This document shows positions 51,783-61,409 of a stretch of DNA of 64,000 bases, piece after piece. Source of the stretch: Gari tellinella (lineage: Eukaryota > Mollusca > Bivalvia > Cardiida > Psammobiidae); NCBI GenBank assembly GCA_922989275.2, contig OV277866.1:55047246-55111245 (forward strand). The letters run 5' to 3'. The stretch's first letter is position 1. Every line of letters begins with the position of its first letter. The notes under the pieces are model-generated. The model had not been told where the DNA came from. It saw only the letters and a program-made list of their open reading frames with translations, and did no database searches. Made by a program: the position numbers and the translations under genes.

Positions 51783-51850
51783 CAAAAAAGTTGGATCCTG
51801 ATCAGACGCCGTGTTACGCCGGGTAAGATCAGGGACTAAATTGTTGCCAA
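51783..51850. repeat. GCAAACAG-class hairpin, decayed
   Basis: AAAGTTGGATCCTGATCAG, tip GTGTTACGCCGGG, right arm GATCAGGGACTAAATTG. Confidence 0.55.
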
Positions 51851-52695
51851 TAGCAGTGACCATTATTACTCACCTCTCACACACTCTGCTCACACACGTT
51901 ATTTTTAGCACACCCTACAACTAATTGTAATGTCTATAGATATGGCAGAAATTACCCCCTAACGATTGTGTTTATTTATACAAGACCAAAACGCCAAACA
52001 TACAATCCACCTGCTCGTGCAATTGTTAGCTTAGCGGATATTCCTTGGCTACTGCGGCATAGAGCGGAAGCAAATGGCCGCCCAATCAGTCCTAATTGCT
52101 ATAACAACAATGAGATGCGCTTTTGATGTGGTGTGTCTGGCTAATCGAAACAAGAAGACGCGACATAGTGTAATGATTGCTACAAGTGGCCTACCACAAA
52201 ATGCTCTTGGTATAGTTTTGAAGCTACAGTGAAAATTAATAGATAGTTTCCATTACTTTCGACATCATCACGAAAAACTCACAGGAGATATTGGTTTCAA
52301 TAACTAAGACATGTCAATAGCTGAAAGTGAGGTGAAAGTAAACCAGAAAACTTAAACTGAATCTTACAAATCGCCAAAATATGAGTTGGGTTCGTCGAAT
52401 ACATTGTTCATGTAAGACAGGCCTTTTTTTAAACATGTACTTTTAAAATATGTAAATGCTCTACATTAATAGCTTCTTAAACTATTTCCCTTAAATGCTA
52501 AAAGTGATTGTGACCTATTTCAAAGGGTTTTTAAAGGTAGAGAGCTTAAAACAAGATGCAAGTAACACAGAAAGGAATATTCTGTTTAACTTTCATCTTC
52601 GTTCTAGATGCCATGCGTCTTCAAAACTATCAATGACCATTTTAGTTCTCTGTATCTATGGAAGTGCATCTATGGAAGCCCAAACATCGCTCACT
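51851..52695. other. Unassigned spacer
   Basis: No repeat family recognised. GAGGTGAAAGTAAACCAG at 52330 is a TTAA-b hairpin-arm scrap. The 85-codon frame from 52495 runs into the tandem array below. Confidence 0.45.
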
Positions 52696-53330
52696 CAGTG
52701 GACCATTCCCAATCCACTAATATCATCTAACCTTGTTGTAACCTTGACCTAGATTTAAGTTGATTTAGAATACTGTTAATAGGTCATTTCTTGGTTACCT
52801 AGATCTTACTGTTTCGTCTAGCGTCAACATAACTGACAGCAACGCTTTGATACACATTGTACTGCTTAAGTTGTTGCATTAGATCACTACCAATCAATCC
52901 ATATTTCCTAATCTATATATTATTAACCTTTACTTTGACCTAATTATGATTAAGAATATTGTAAATGGACTATTTCTTGGTTAATTATTATCCAGCGTCA
53001 ACACTTCTGACTACAATAACTTGATGATTATACAGTTGGACCATTGCCAATTCACCAATATTATCCCACCTCAATTTGACCTTGACCTCATTTAGACTTA
53101 TAAGATTTTAAATGAGCTATTTCTTGGTAAGTTAGATTTAACCGTTTCATCTAGGACCAACACCATTGACTACAACATGTACAATGCGCTGATACCTATA
53201 CAGTCGTTGCCTTGGACCATTACCAACTCAACCATGTTACCAAACCTCAATTTGACCTTGTCCTTGAACTAATTTGGATGTTGAAAGTAATAAGAATATA
53301 TTGTCAATGATGACACTGGGGGCGTAAACG
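52696..53330 (+). repeat. Imperfect tandem array, unit about 156-181 bp
   Basis: Units begin near 52701 (GACCATTCCCAATCCAC), 52882 (GATCACTACCAATCAATCC), 53038 (GACCATTGCCAATTC) and 53215 (GACCATTACCAACTC). TTTGACCTTGACCT and ATTTCTTGGT blocks recur inside each. Similar GACCTTGACC arrays are, from memory, common in bivalves. No ends defined. Confidence 0.7.
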
Positions 53331-53387
53331 TTTATTGAACGCAGTCGTGGTACATAAATGTGTGGTGTTCATGTCAAAGACTAGTTA

Positions 53388-53616
53388 CAGTGGAGAAAAC
53401 GTTATTCTTTCCCGTTTAAACGAAACGAAACGCAAACGCAAAACACTAAACCGTGGACAATTCTGATAATTCATGTTTATCTTGGTGGCAAACAGTTTGG
53501 AGCCTGATCAGACGCCGGGTTACCCGGCGTCTGATCTGGCTCCAAACTGTTTGCAATAGAAGTAATAGTTTTAGCGTAAACGCGTTTATTGGGTAAGAAT
53601 AACGTGTTCTCCACTG
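53388..53616 (+). mobile_element. TA1 MITE
   Basis: CAGTGGAGAAAACGTTATTC to AACGTGTTCTCCACTG. The GTAGAAAAGnACAAC block is deleted (CACTAAACCGTGGACAATTC), so it is about 17 bp short. Confidence 0.9.
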
Positions 53617-53656
53617 TATGGGGCGTCGTTATGCGTTTTTGTATAGGAAAGAGTTA

Positions 53657-53899
53657 CAGTAGAGACTACGGTATTCTTTCCTTTAGTTAAAACGAAATTA
53701 AAAGCAATGCAAAAACGGGCAAAGAATATCAGATCGCGAACACTTGGATAATATATCAAAATCTGTGTAGCACAGAGTTTGGAGGTTTATAAAAAGCTTG
53801 TCGTTTGATCTAGCTCTAACCCGTTTGTAACTGACATGCTTATCATAGAAGAAATGCGTTAATTTTGGAAATACTAACATACATGTACCCCCTCCATTG
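53657..53899 (+). mobile_element. TA1 MITE, degenerate
   Basis: CAGTAGAGACTACGGTATTC to CCCCCTCCATTG plus TA. Hairpin decayed. TACATGTA (53880) interrupts the right TIR. Confidence 0.72.
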
Positions 53900-53982
53900 T
53901 ACCAACAACCCACTACATACATAAGTATGTACATATACATGTAATCGTGTGTAGAAGTAGATTATAACAAGGGTGTTATTTA

Positions 53983-54229
53983 CAGTGGAGAAAACGTTAT
54001 TCTTTCCCAATTAACGCGTTTACGCTAAAACTATTACTTCTATTGCAAACAGTTTGGAGCCAGATCAGACGCCGGGTAACCCGGCGTCTGAATAGGCTCC
54101 AAACTGTTTGCCACCAAGATAAACATGAATTATCAGAATTGTCCAAAAGTTGCACTTTTCTACGGTTTAGTGTTTTTGCGTTTGCGTTTCGTTTCATTTA
54201 AACGGGAAATAATAACGTTTTCTCCACTG
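53983..54229 (-). mobile_element. TA1 MITE
   Basis: CAGTGGAGAAAACGTTATTC to AACGTTTTCTCCACTG, with tip CCGGGTAACCCGG and right arm GAATAGGCTCC. Confidence 0.91.
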
Positions 54230-54428
54230 TACAAAGAAAGGGGAGAAATAATGGGCGATCATTCATTCCAATTACTACTAACACTGTTCCCTTATGTTTG
54301 ATGTTGCAACTGTATGAATAGAGCAACTACATGCACTTAACGTGTAGATAAACATATAAAGTAGCGCCGAGCCTTTGCTTGCATACGCTCTTTACAGTCA
54401 ATTGTGTACAGCGAGGAAATTGTTATAA

Positions 54429-54868
54429 CAGTGGAGAAGACGATGTAATTGTTTTTCGTTTCGCAGTGCAATCAAATGTAGAAAATGATACGCTTTTTTA
54501 AAAGTCTAACGATTTATTTTAACTCATTAGCCCCTGAAACTTCCACTGGGAAATTCAATTTTACAATAAAGGCTGATCCAGTTAATACTATTATTGTAAT
54601 AAATTGCAAGATGCCAAAAATAGAAGTCCCTGATCAGAGGGGTCCTGCAGGAACCTTCTGATCAGGAACTTCACTGTTTGCATAGGACAAGTGTACTCTT
54701 CATATGTACACAATTGGAAACGGACGCATATATGCGTCACTATGGCTCAATGACTTAATTTGAGTACATGACCTTATCAGAAGCATTATCACTAGGTTCC
54801 AAATGGGAACAATTGTTTTAGCACACACGCATTTATTAAAGAAAAGAAAAATAATGTATTCTCCACGG
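54429..54868 (+). mobile_element. TA1 MITE split by TTAA-c
   Basis: CAGTGGAGAAGACGATGTAA to AATGTATTCTCCACGG plus TA. The insertion is at the TTAA just before the hairpin, the same position as the TTAA-d insertion in the 48699 copy. The host hairpin is mostly lost. Confidence 0.75.
54519..54758 (+). mobile_element. TTAA-c MITE, nested
   Basis: TTAACTCATTAGCCCC to TATGGCTCAATGACTTAA. Hairpin AGAAGTCCCTGATCAGAGG / CTTCTGATCAGGAACTTC, tip TCCTGCAGGA. ACGCATATATGCGTCAC at right is shared with 47540. Confidence 0.75.
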
Positions 54869-54895
54869 TATGTGAAGCTAAACTGTAGATCTAGT

Positions 54896-55123
54896 TTAAC
54901 TCATTTGAGTCCAGTGGATTAATCCATATTTATATATTGGATTAGTCTATTTTTATCAAAGGGGTGCCTGGTCAAAACTTTCATTTTCATTTTGCTTTAT
55001 ATTGAAGTTCCTATCAGCAAACAGTGTAGACTTTGATCAGACGTCGCATTGTGCGGCGCATGATCAGAGTCTACACTGTTTGCCTATGTCCCATATATGG
55101 GATAGTGGGCACAAATGGGTTAA
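54896..55123 (-). mobile_element. TTAA-d MITE
   Basis: TTAACTCATTTGAGTCCAGTGG to GGGCACAAATGGGTTAA. Hairpin GTAGACTTTGATCAGACG, tip GCATTGTGC, right arm with GCATGATCAG. TTAA on both sides. Confidence 0.85.
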
Positions 55124-55180
55124 AATGTAAAATAGAGTGAAGGAATTGCCTTACATTAACTATTTACAGTTAGATATGTA

Positions 55181-55325
55181 CAGTGGGGAAAACGTTACAT
55201 TTTCAAAAACCGTAATACAATGTAATTTGCTTAAACATTTAAGTCAGTTTCGAACAGTTTGGAACCAAATCATTCTATAACATTGTGTTTACGTTTCGTT
55301 TGAATTAAAACAAGTAACTAACGTT
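55181..55325 (-). mobile_element. TA1 remnant
   Basis: CAGTGGGGAAAACGTTACAT, CAGTTTCGAACAGTTTGG, TGTGTTTACGTTTCGTTTG. Centre and right TIR lost. Confidence 0.6.
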
Positions 55326-55362
55326 GTTCGACACCGAGTGTTTACCGCGCAAGCTACGAGGT

Positions 55363-55405
55363 ACAGTGGATAATCTGTTATTCTGACGTCATTGGTGACA
55401 TCATA
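55363..55405 (+). mobile_element. TA1 left TIR fragment before a full copy
   Basis: CAGTGGATAATCTGTTATTC then GACGTCATTGGTGACATCA (a stem: GACGTCA...TGACATC). The next full TA1 starts after TA. It could be a partly copied end. Confidence 0.55.
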
Positions 55406-55640
55406 CAGAGGAGAATCTGTTATTCTTTCCCGTTTAAACGCAAACGTACGCAAACGCAAAGCGCTAAAACGTAGAAAAGAACAACTTTTGGACAATTCTG
55501 ATATTTCATGTTTATCTTGGTGGCAAACAGTTTGGAGCCTGAGTTACCCGGCGTCTGATCTGGCTCCAAACTGTTTGCAATAGAAATAATAGTTTTAGCG
55601 TAAACGCGTTTATTGGGAAAGAATAACGTTTTCTCCACTG
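55406..55640 (+). mobile_element. TA1 MITE, hairpin left inner arm deleted
   Basis: CAGAGGAGAATCTGTTATTC to AACGTTTTCTCCACTG. The hairpin reads GGAGCCTGAGTTACCCGG, so ten or so bases of the left arm are missing. Confidence 0.9.
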
Positions 55641-55667
55641 TACGTGGTGATATTTTGGATTAAGTTA

Positions 55668-56230
55668 CAGTACTCCCTCCCCACAACGACCCTCTGAACA
55701 ACGACTCCCTCCTTACAACAACGCTTGCCGTTGTTCTCCAAACACGACAGTTAAGTCTAACGCTTTTCACGGCTTCATTATTGTCTGCTTAAAACTGTCG
55801 TCTACCCTGGTCTACTGTTTTCTATTGGAGATTTTGACAGAAACACGACATAGTGACGAGTGACAAACAGCTTGAATCAAGATCAGACGCCGCATTTGCA
55901 TATATACAGTGGAGAATCTGTTATTCTTTCCCATTTAAACGCAAACGTACGCAAACGCAAAGCACTAAAACGTAGAAAAGTACAACTTTCTGACAATTCT
56001 GATAATTCATGTTTATCTTGGTGGCAAACAGTTTGGAGCCTGATCAGACGCCGGGTTACCCGGCGTCTGATCTGGCTCCAAACTGTTTGTACTGTAAATA
56101 ATAGTTTTAGCGTAAACGCGTTTATTGGGAAAGAATAACACATTCTCCACTGTAAACCAAGTTATCTCCCTATAACAACTCCAACCGAACAACGCGCACA
56201 ATTTGTCTCCTATTGGGTGTTGTTGTAGAG
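55668..56230 (-). mobile_element. TA2 MITE split by TA1
   Basis: CAGTACTCCCTCCCCACAAC, AACGACTCCCTCCTTAC, GTCGTCTACCC. Hairpin left arm to GACGCCGCATTTG, insertion, then CCCTATAACAACTCC and GGTGTTGTTGTAGAG. The right end has decayed (ATATATGC). Confidence 0.75.
55907..56152 (+). mobile_element. TA1 MITE, young subfamily, nested in TA2
   Basis: CAGTGGAGAATCTGTTATTC to ACACATTCTCCACTG, TA on both sides, inserted in the hairpin region of TA2. Confidence 0.92.
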
Positions 56231-56299
56231 ATATATGCTTTATAATGCTGTGATACAAATGACGTATAAGACTAACTTAACAAAACCAATGGCACGTTT

Positions 56300-56435
56300 A
56301 TGATACATGTAAACCAAAAGCACGTTTATGATATACCAGGAATTATATGCACGGACAATAAGAAAATACATTTTAAGGAGTGCTTTTTTGCATTACTTTT
56401 GTTCTGCATTTAAATGACATATGTCTTGCTTAAAA
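56300..56435. repeat. Decayed hairpin element (TTAA-b/TA4-like)
   Basis: GAAAATACATTTTAAGGAG and GCATTACTTTTGTTCTGC are stem remnants. One TACATGTA (56304). Confidence 0.4.
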
Positions 56436-56504
56436 GCGTGAATACAAGTACATGCGCATCCATCTACTGAATGGTATCTAAAGCCTTAATGACTATTTTC
56501 AAAA

Positions 56505-56580
56505 TCAGTATTAGCAAAGAGTATAGACACCAACGAGATGCTGCAGTTTTCGGCGTCTCATCAGTGTCTGCACTGTTTGT
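56505..56580. repeat. Hairpin, TTAA-d type
   Basis: GCAAAGAGTATAGACACC / GTGTCTGCACTGTTTG with inner GAGATGCTG / GGCGTCTCATC. Confidence 0.5.
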
Positions 56581-56623
56581 TATAAGACATGATCTGCTGT
56601 ATGCCACATACTGCAATGTATTA
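56580..56623 (+). repeat. 45-bp flank duplication, left copy
   Basis: ATAAGACATGATCTGCTG through TACTGCAATGTATTACAG. The same sequence follows the TA1 at 56868-56914 with two extra bases. Confidence 0.85.
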
Positions 56624-56869
56624 CAGTGGAGAATCTGTTATTCTTTCTCGTTTCAACGCAAACGTACGCAAACGCAAAACACAAAAACGTAGATAAGTAC
56701 AACTTTTTGACAATTCTGATAATTCATCTTTATCTTGATGGCAAACAGTTTGGAGCCTGATCAGACGCCGGGTTACCCGGCGTCTGATCTGGCTCCAAAC
56801 TGTTTGCACTGCAAAAAATAGTTTTAGCGTAAACGCGTTTATTGGGAAAGAATAACAGATTCTCTACTG
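56624..56869 (+). mobile_element. TA1 MITE, young subfamily, between duplicated flanks
   Basis: CAGTGGAGAATCTGTTATTC to ACAGATTCTCTACTG, TA on both sides. The ~45-bp direct duplication outside is far longer than the normal TA duplication. Confidence 0.92.
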
Positions 56870-56911
56870 TAAGACATGATCTGCTGTATGCATACATACT
56901 GCAATGTATTA

Positions 56912-57172
56912 CAGCGCTCCCTCTTTACAACGACAACCACTTGGAGACATAGATTGTGTGTGTTGTTCGGAGGGAGTCGTTATAGGTAGGGATATTTGCT
57001 ACATTTGCAAACAGCTTGAATCCAGATCAGACGCCGCCTAACGCGGCGTCAAGCAGATGATATTACAGCAGTAAAAGCGTAAGAAATAAGTGTATTGTTT
57101 AGAGAACTGTGGCAAACGTCGTTGTAAGGAGGGGGTCGTTGTTGGGAGGGCCGTTGAAGGGAGGAAGCACTG
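56912..57172 (+). mobile_element. TA2 MITE, hairpin right arm deleted
   Basis: CAGCGCTCCCTCTTTACAAC to GGGAGGAAGCACTG plus TA. GTTGTTCGGAGGGAGTCG, hairpin to CCGCCTAACGCGGCGTC, then straight to AAGCAGATGATATTAC. Confidence 0.83.
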
Positions 57173-57790
57173 TACTATTCAATCACTTTTGATTTTTGAA
57201 TAATGTAATCTTCCAGCAAGCACGTAGGAAGAGTGCATTGCAATATTCAGACATGAATGCGTTAACGACGGTGTCAGTGAACAAGAAGTTAAAACATGTA
57301 AGGTTTTGTTTAGTTAAAATATAAAGCCATTCTGAATGAAAACATTTGACTCAGCCTTTGATCTTGACCTATTTCCTAACTTCAAAGCAATACTTTCATC
57401 TGTGCCTTATAACATCTGATGCTACATGTATGACTCGCCAGTACATATATAGTAACATGTAACGTGTATATGCCGTTTTAGTTTATGTTAGCCTATCATG
57501 GTACGTGTATATATATAGAATAATTATAGCTCGTGTTGGTAGAACAGAGAGCGACAGAGGGAAGGAACAGACAAACATACAGACAGACAGACAAACAGAT
57601 ATGAGGGCGGACAGAAAATCACACAGGGTCAGAGACAGGAACATATTGATACATGTAGGGGAAGAGAGAATGAGTAAATGATTTTGTTGGACAAATTAAA
57701 TATTTTGTAAGAAATACTGTATCCTTGGTCAGCAGATACTATGTGACATGTCCCTATAGTAAATTGGTCCTCACAGGTTAAACAGCGTGT
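57173..57790. other. Unassigned spacer with ACAG simple repeat
   Basis: AGACAGACAGACAAACAG (57580-57599) is a short tetranucleotide run. TACATGTA at 57423 and 57650. No gene recognised. Confidence 0.5.
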
Positions 57791-57792
57791 TA

Positions 57793-58125
57793 CAGTACTG
57801 AACCTTATTAAATTAAATTGATAATCGCAAGCGAATTGCCATCGAATTGCCATCGAATCGCCATCGAATCGGGCGCTTCAAAAACAAATTCTACGTTTGA
57901 ATGTTTTTACGCGAATTTTCCGAAGCGGTTGTGACAAAAAAGGAATCGAAAAAATTAACGAAGACACATTTGCGAACATTTGTGAGAAACACCATTTAAG
58001 AAAACTTACACGAGGGTAAAGTTAGTATTTTGAATCGCAAGCGAATTGCCATCGAATTGCAAGCGAATTGCCATCGAATTGCAAGCGAATCGCAAAAATT
58101 GTTAATTTAATAAGGTTCAGTACTG
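57793..58125 (+). mobile_element. TA3 MITE, intact (reference)
   Basis: CAGTACTGAACCTTATTAAA to TTTAATAAGGTTCAGTACTG, TA duplicated at both ends. Inside each end lie direct, not inverted, repeats of an 11-12-bp unit (AATCGCAAGCG, AATTGCCATCG). The centre has GGGCGCTTCAAAAAC and TTCCGAAGCGGTTGTGAC. Unlike TA1 and TA2 it has no GCAAACAG hairpin. Tc1/mariner-like by target and ends. Confidence 0.9.
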
Positions 58126-58198
58126 TAACCTATACTATGCATCACTAACAGTGGACTAAACGGTGAGAGTACATACAGTACATTCGCACACTTGTTAC

Positions 58199-58457
58199 AG
58201 AGGAGACAACGTTATTCTTTCCCAATAAACGCGTTAACGCTTAAACTATAACAATGTATTTCTATTGTAAACAGTTTTGAGCCAGATCAGACGCTGTGTA
58301 ACCCGGCGTCTGATAAGGCTCCAAACTGTTTGCTACCAAGATAAACATGAATTATCAGAATTGCCCAACATTTGTACATTTCTTCGTTTTAGTGCTTTGC
58401 ATTTGCGTTTCGTTTGCGTTAAACATGAACGAATAACATTGTATCCAGTGGATACTG
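58199..58457 (-). mobile_element. TA1 MITE, right TIR rearranged
   Basis: CAGAGGAGACAACGTTATTC. Hairpin tip GTGTAACCCGG. The right end reads ATTGTATCCAGTGGATACTG, a short stem (ATCCAGTGGAT) in place of a clean TIR. Confidence 0.8.
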
Positions 58458-58465
58458 TACATGTA

Positions 58466-58711
58466 CAGTGGAGAATCTGTTATTTTTTCCCGTTTAAACG
58501 GAACGAAACGCAAACGCAAAACATTAAAACGTAGAAAAGTACAACCTTTAGACAATTCTGATAATTCATGTTTATCTTGGTGGCAAACAGTTTGGAGCCT
58601 GACCAGACGCCGGGTTACCCGGCGTCTGATCTGTCTCCAAACTGTTTGCACTGCAAATAATAGTTTTAGCGTAAACGCGTTTATTGGGAAAGAATAACAG
58701 ATTCTCCACTG
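58466..58711 (+). mobile_element. TA1 MITE, young subfamily
   Basis: CAGTGGAGAATCTGTTATTT to ACAGATTCTCCACTG. TACATGTA words touch both its sides (58458-58465, 58712-58719). Confidence 0.92.
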
Positions 58712-59036
58712 TACATGTAATACTCAAATGAAACTGTCCTAGTGGCATTAGGATAAGTTGTATGGTCAAGTAAGGTTAACCCATTTTTGCCCACGATCCC
58801 ATATATGGTACAGTGGAGAAAACGTTATTCTTAGCCAATAAACACGTTTACGCAAAAAACTATTATTTCTATTGCAAACAGTTTGGAGCAAGATCAGACG
58901 CCGGGTAACCCGGCGTCTGAACAGGCTCCAAACTGTTGCCACCAATATAAACATGAATTATCAGAATTATCCAAAAGTTGCACTTTTCTACGTTTTAGTG
59001 TTTTGCGTTTGCGTTTCGTTTCGTTTAAACGGGAAA

Positions 59037-59217
59037 GAATTAAGAAATAATCTATGTTCTACCGTTGTGAAACTGTATTTTACAACGGTTGGGAGTTGTG
59101 GTACGCAGGAATTGACCACGAAGGCCGAAGGCCTGAGTGGTCAATTCCTGCGCACCACAACGACCGACCGTTGTTAAATAAAGTTTAACAACGGTAGAAC
59201 ATAGATTATTTCGATTC
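59037..59217. mobile_element. Fold-back (long palindrome) in the inner insertion
   Basis: GAAATAATCTATGTTCTACC at left is mirrored at right. Inner stems ACAACGG and CAGGAATTGACCAC / GTGGTCAATTCCTG close on GAAGGCCGAAGGCC. It would form a long cruciform or hairpin RNA. Confidence 0.8.
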
Positions 59218-59582
59218 TAACATGACCAGATTTAAAGAAATTCATTTGAAAGGAAATCAAATGTTCCATACTTATTTCCTCAGCGGGTGCAGTTTTTCGA
59301 CCGAATAACTTTTTCCGCGGCATTACAAGAATCTAACACCCAACAGCAAATTTACATTTACCGATCCACACTCTGGCATAGAACTAACATTATAAGGTCT
59401 TTACGGTTATATGTTTAACGTAAGAAATTTCAAAAACATAACGTATGAATGCATGAGGTCACGTCATGTCATATACATGTAACAGCGGGAGGAGCGGGGT
59501 AGAGAAGAGCGTTGTAAAACGTCTCAGGTATACCACGATGAGCGTTTTCTATTTTTATAGTGACCAAAACACGTGTCATGTT
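59041..59582. mobile_element. Inner insertion of unknown class, TSD AGAAT
   Basis: 542 bp between AGAAT copies (59036-59040 and 59583-59587) in the right TIR of TA1. It consists of the fold-back and a ~365-bp tail. A 13-nt inverted pair ATTCTAACATGAC (59214-59226) / GTCATGTTAGAAT (59575-59587) also brackets the tail, so two successive insertions are possible. Confidence 0.6.
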
Positions 59583-59799
59583 AGAATAACGTTTTCTCCA
59601 CTGTACATGGGCAAACAGTGTAGACACTGATCAGATGCAGCATTATGCGGCGTCTGACCAGTGTCTACGCTGTTTGCTGATAGGAATTTCAATATAAAAC
59701 AGTATGAAAATGAAAATTTTGACCAGGCATCCCTTTGATAAAAAATGGACTAATCCAATATATAAACATGGAACAATCCACTGGGTATAAATGGGTTAA

Positions 59800-59890
59800 C
59801 TAACCAATGTACATGTATTATGCCTTGAGTCCCATAAATGGGACATACTCTAAGCAAACAGTGCATATTTATACGTAGCATACGCCGCAT
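59800..59890. mobile_element. TTAA-d-like remnant
   Basis: TTATGCCTTGAGTCCC, ATAAATGGGACATACTC, AGCAAACAGTGCATATTT. Hairpin lost; ATACGCCGCATGCGTCG at right. Confidence 0.5.
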
Positions 59891-59914
59891 GCGTCGCTGC
59901 ACCAAATAAGGCTA

Positions 59915-60132
59915 TAGTGGAGAATGAATAAACCTTTTTCCCGTTTAAACGAAACGAAACACAAACGCAATGCGGTACAATGCGGTACAGTGTAGAAAAT
60001 ACAGTTGTTTTATTAAATACTATTGACAACTCATTTCAATCTAAGTGCTCAACACTTTTTGGGCATGAGCAGACGACGTGTACCGAACTCTAGATAACAC
60101 ACTTTTGGGAAATAATAGCTTTTACTCCCCTG
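59915..60132 (+). mobile_element. TA1 MITE, degenerate
   Basis: TAGTGGAGAATGAATAAACC to TTTTACTCCCCTG plus TA. AATGCGGTAC is doubled inside the left spacer. Hairpin gone. Confidence 0.7.
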
Positions 60133-60286
60133 TAACCCGAATGCCTGACACTGTGTCAATATTAACATGACATACTTCTTTATTTATGATCGTCAAAGAA
60201 TCCCATCATGTCAGACTGCGCTGTGTTTTCATCTAATCTACAACAAAATCTTAGCATTACGTCTTGCAGACACTTAATCACTGTTA

Positions 60287-60490
60287 CCGTAAAACCCCTG
60301 TACCACAACCACTAAATTGTATTAACTGTTAAGTGTCTAAGGAAAATGGTTACTTAAAGCAATGTAAAAGTAAAACAGAAATCTCCGTTAGGAGCTTTCT
60401 GTTTTACTTTCACATTGCATTAAGATTTCACCTGTCTTTCATACAATCAATAAGAATTCTTTTTAGGGGTAGTAATAGAGGTATTTACTG
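60287..60490 (+). mobile_element. TA4 MITE (reference)
   Basis: CCGTAAAACCCCTGTACCAC and AACCACTAAATTG at left, GGGGTAGTAATAGAGG and TATTTACTG at right (inverted). Central hairpin CTTAAAGCAATGTAAAAG ... GGAGCTTTCTG ... CACATTGCATTAAG, the same hairpin class as TTAA-b. Left TA present, right decayed to CA. Confidence 0.68.
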
Positions 60491-60585
60491 CAACCGTAAA
60501 ACCAGAGTACGGCTGGTTCTCCAAACAAGATGAACTTACATGTACTGTTATAAGTATATACACATGTAAGTAAGTGACAGGTTAA

Positions 60586-60660
60586 CGCAGGCTCAACGTA
60601 ATGTAGAAAACTCATACGGTCTATTTCTGCATTACGTTTGTCCTGCAGTAAGCAGATATC
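60586..60660. repeat. TA4/TTAA-b-type hairpin
   Basis: AACGCAGGCTCAACGTAATG / CATTACGTTTGTCCTGC with inner GTAGAAAACTC. Element ends not seen. Confidence 0.5.
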
Positions 60661-60856
60661 TTGTTATAAAGATTGCCTGATTCTTTATTCAATGACCCAC
60701 CAGGCTTGTTGTGGTCGACAGCTGGAAAGATTTCTACCAAAGATACTGCAGAAACAGTTGTTTTGCAGCAAAGATTTAAACATTTGTATGTTTACGTAAT
60801 GTTGCATGTAACAAAGATTCGGTTACTTAAAACAAATAAGTATGTTAATACATGTA

Positions 60857-61225
60857 CAGTAGAGAAGGCGTATTTATGTTCCTTTTACACGCAAGCGAAC
60901 ACACACGCAATAAACTGATACAGTGGAGAATCTGTTATTCTTTCCCATTTAAACGCAAACGTACGCAAACGCAAAGCACTAAAACGTAGAAAAGAACAAC
61001 TTTTGGACACTTCTGATAATTCTTGTTTATCTTGGTGGCAAACAATTTGGAGCCTGATCAGACGCCGGGTTACCCGGCGTCTGATCTGGCTCCAAACTGT
61101 TTGCACTGCAAATAATAGTTTTAGCGTAAACGCGTTTATTGGGAAAGAATAACAGATCCAATGAAAATAATAGTTATACATGTATCATAAACGCCTTTAT
61201 TAGGAAAACTAACGTCTTCTCCCTA
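60857..61225 (+). mobile_element. TA1 MITE, old, split by a younger TA1
   Basis: CAGTAGAGAAGGCGTATTTA with CACACGCAATAAACTGATA at left. CCAATGAAAATAATAGTTA, TTTATTAGGAAAACTAACG and TCTTCTCCC at right. TACATGTA flanks or interrupts it (60849, 61177, 61235). Confidence 0.68.
60921..61155 (+). mobile_element. TA1 MITE, young subfamily, right tip missing
   Basis: CAGTGGAGAATCTGTTATTC through a full hairpin to GGGAAAGAATAACAGAT, where it stops and the host TA1 resumes. The last ~10 bp of the right TIR are deleted together with host sequence. Confidence 0.88.
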
Positions 61226-61409
61226 GAGTGTTAATACATGTACAATTTTGACTCTAGTTAGCGTATACCACACATGTACATCTACATGTAACATCTCTAT
61301 AAGAATATAAGGATTAAATTTCAACCCTTTATTTACAAATCAGTTGTATTGAAATTAAACCTCAACATATCATTAAACATCCCTGGGTGTCAGTTAACCC
61401 ATAGCCAGC

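Larger units (their letters stand above)
58811..59603 (-). mobile_element. TA1 MITE, middle member of the nest
   Basis: CAGTGGAGAAAACGTTATTC, complete hairpin (GGAGCAAGATC / GAACAGGCTCC), TTTAAACGGGAAAGAAT. Interrupted, then AGAATAACGTTTTCTCCACTG. TA duplicated at 58809-58810 and 59604-59605. Confidence 0.88.
58776..59799 (+). mobile_element. TTAA-d MITE, outer member of a three-level nest
   Basis: TTAACCCATTTTTGCCC and CACGATCCCATATATGG, then the TA1 insertion. It resumes at 59606 with GGGCAAACAGTGTAGACAC, hairpin tip GCATTATGC, CTGATAGGAATTTCAATATA, GCATCCCTTTGATAAAAAATG and GGGTATAAATGGGTTAA. TTAA on both sides. The uninterrupted right half is the empty site for the Pearl-like insertion at 27667. 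Confidence 0.87.

Noticed and set aside
52495..52752. 85-codon open frame as an exon
   Set aside because: It extends into the ~170-bp tandem array and shows no recognisable family or splice context.
57565..57605. ACAG tract as a telomeric or regulatory repeat
   Set aside because: It is a short, impure tetranucleotide run with no supporting context.
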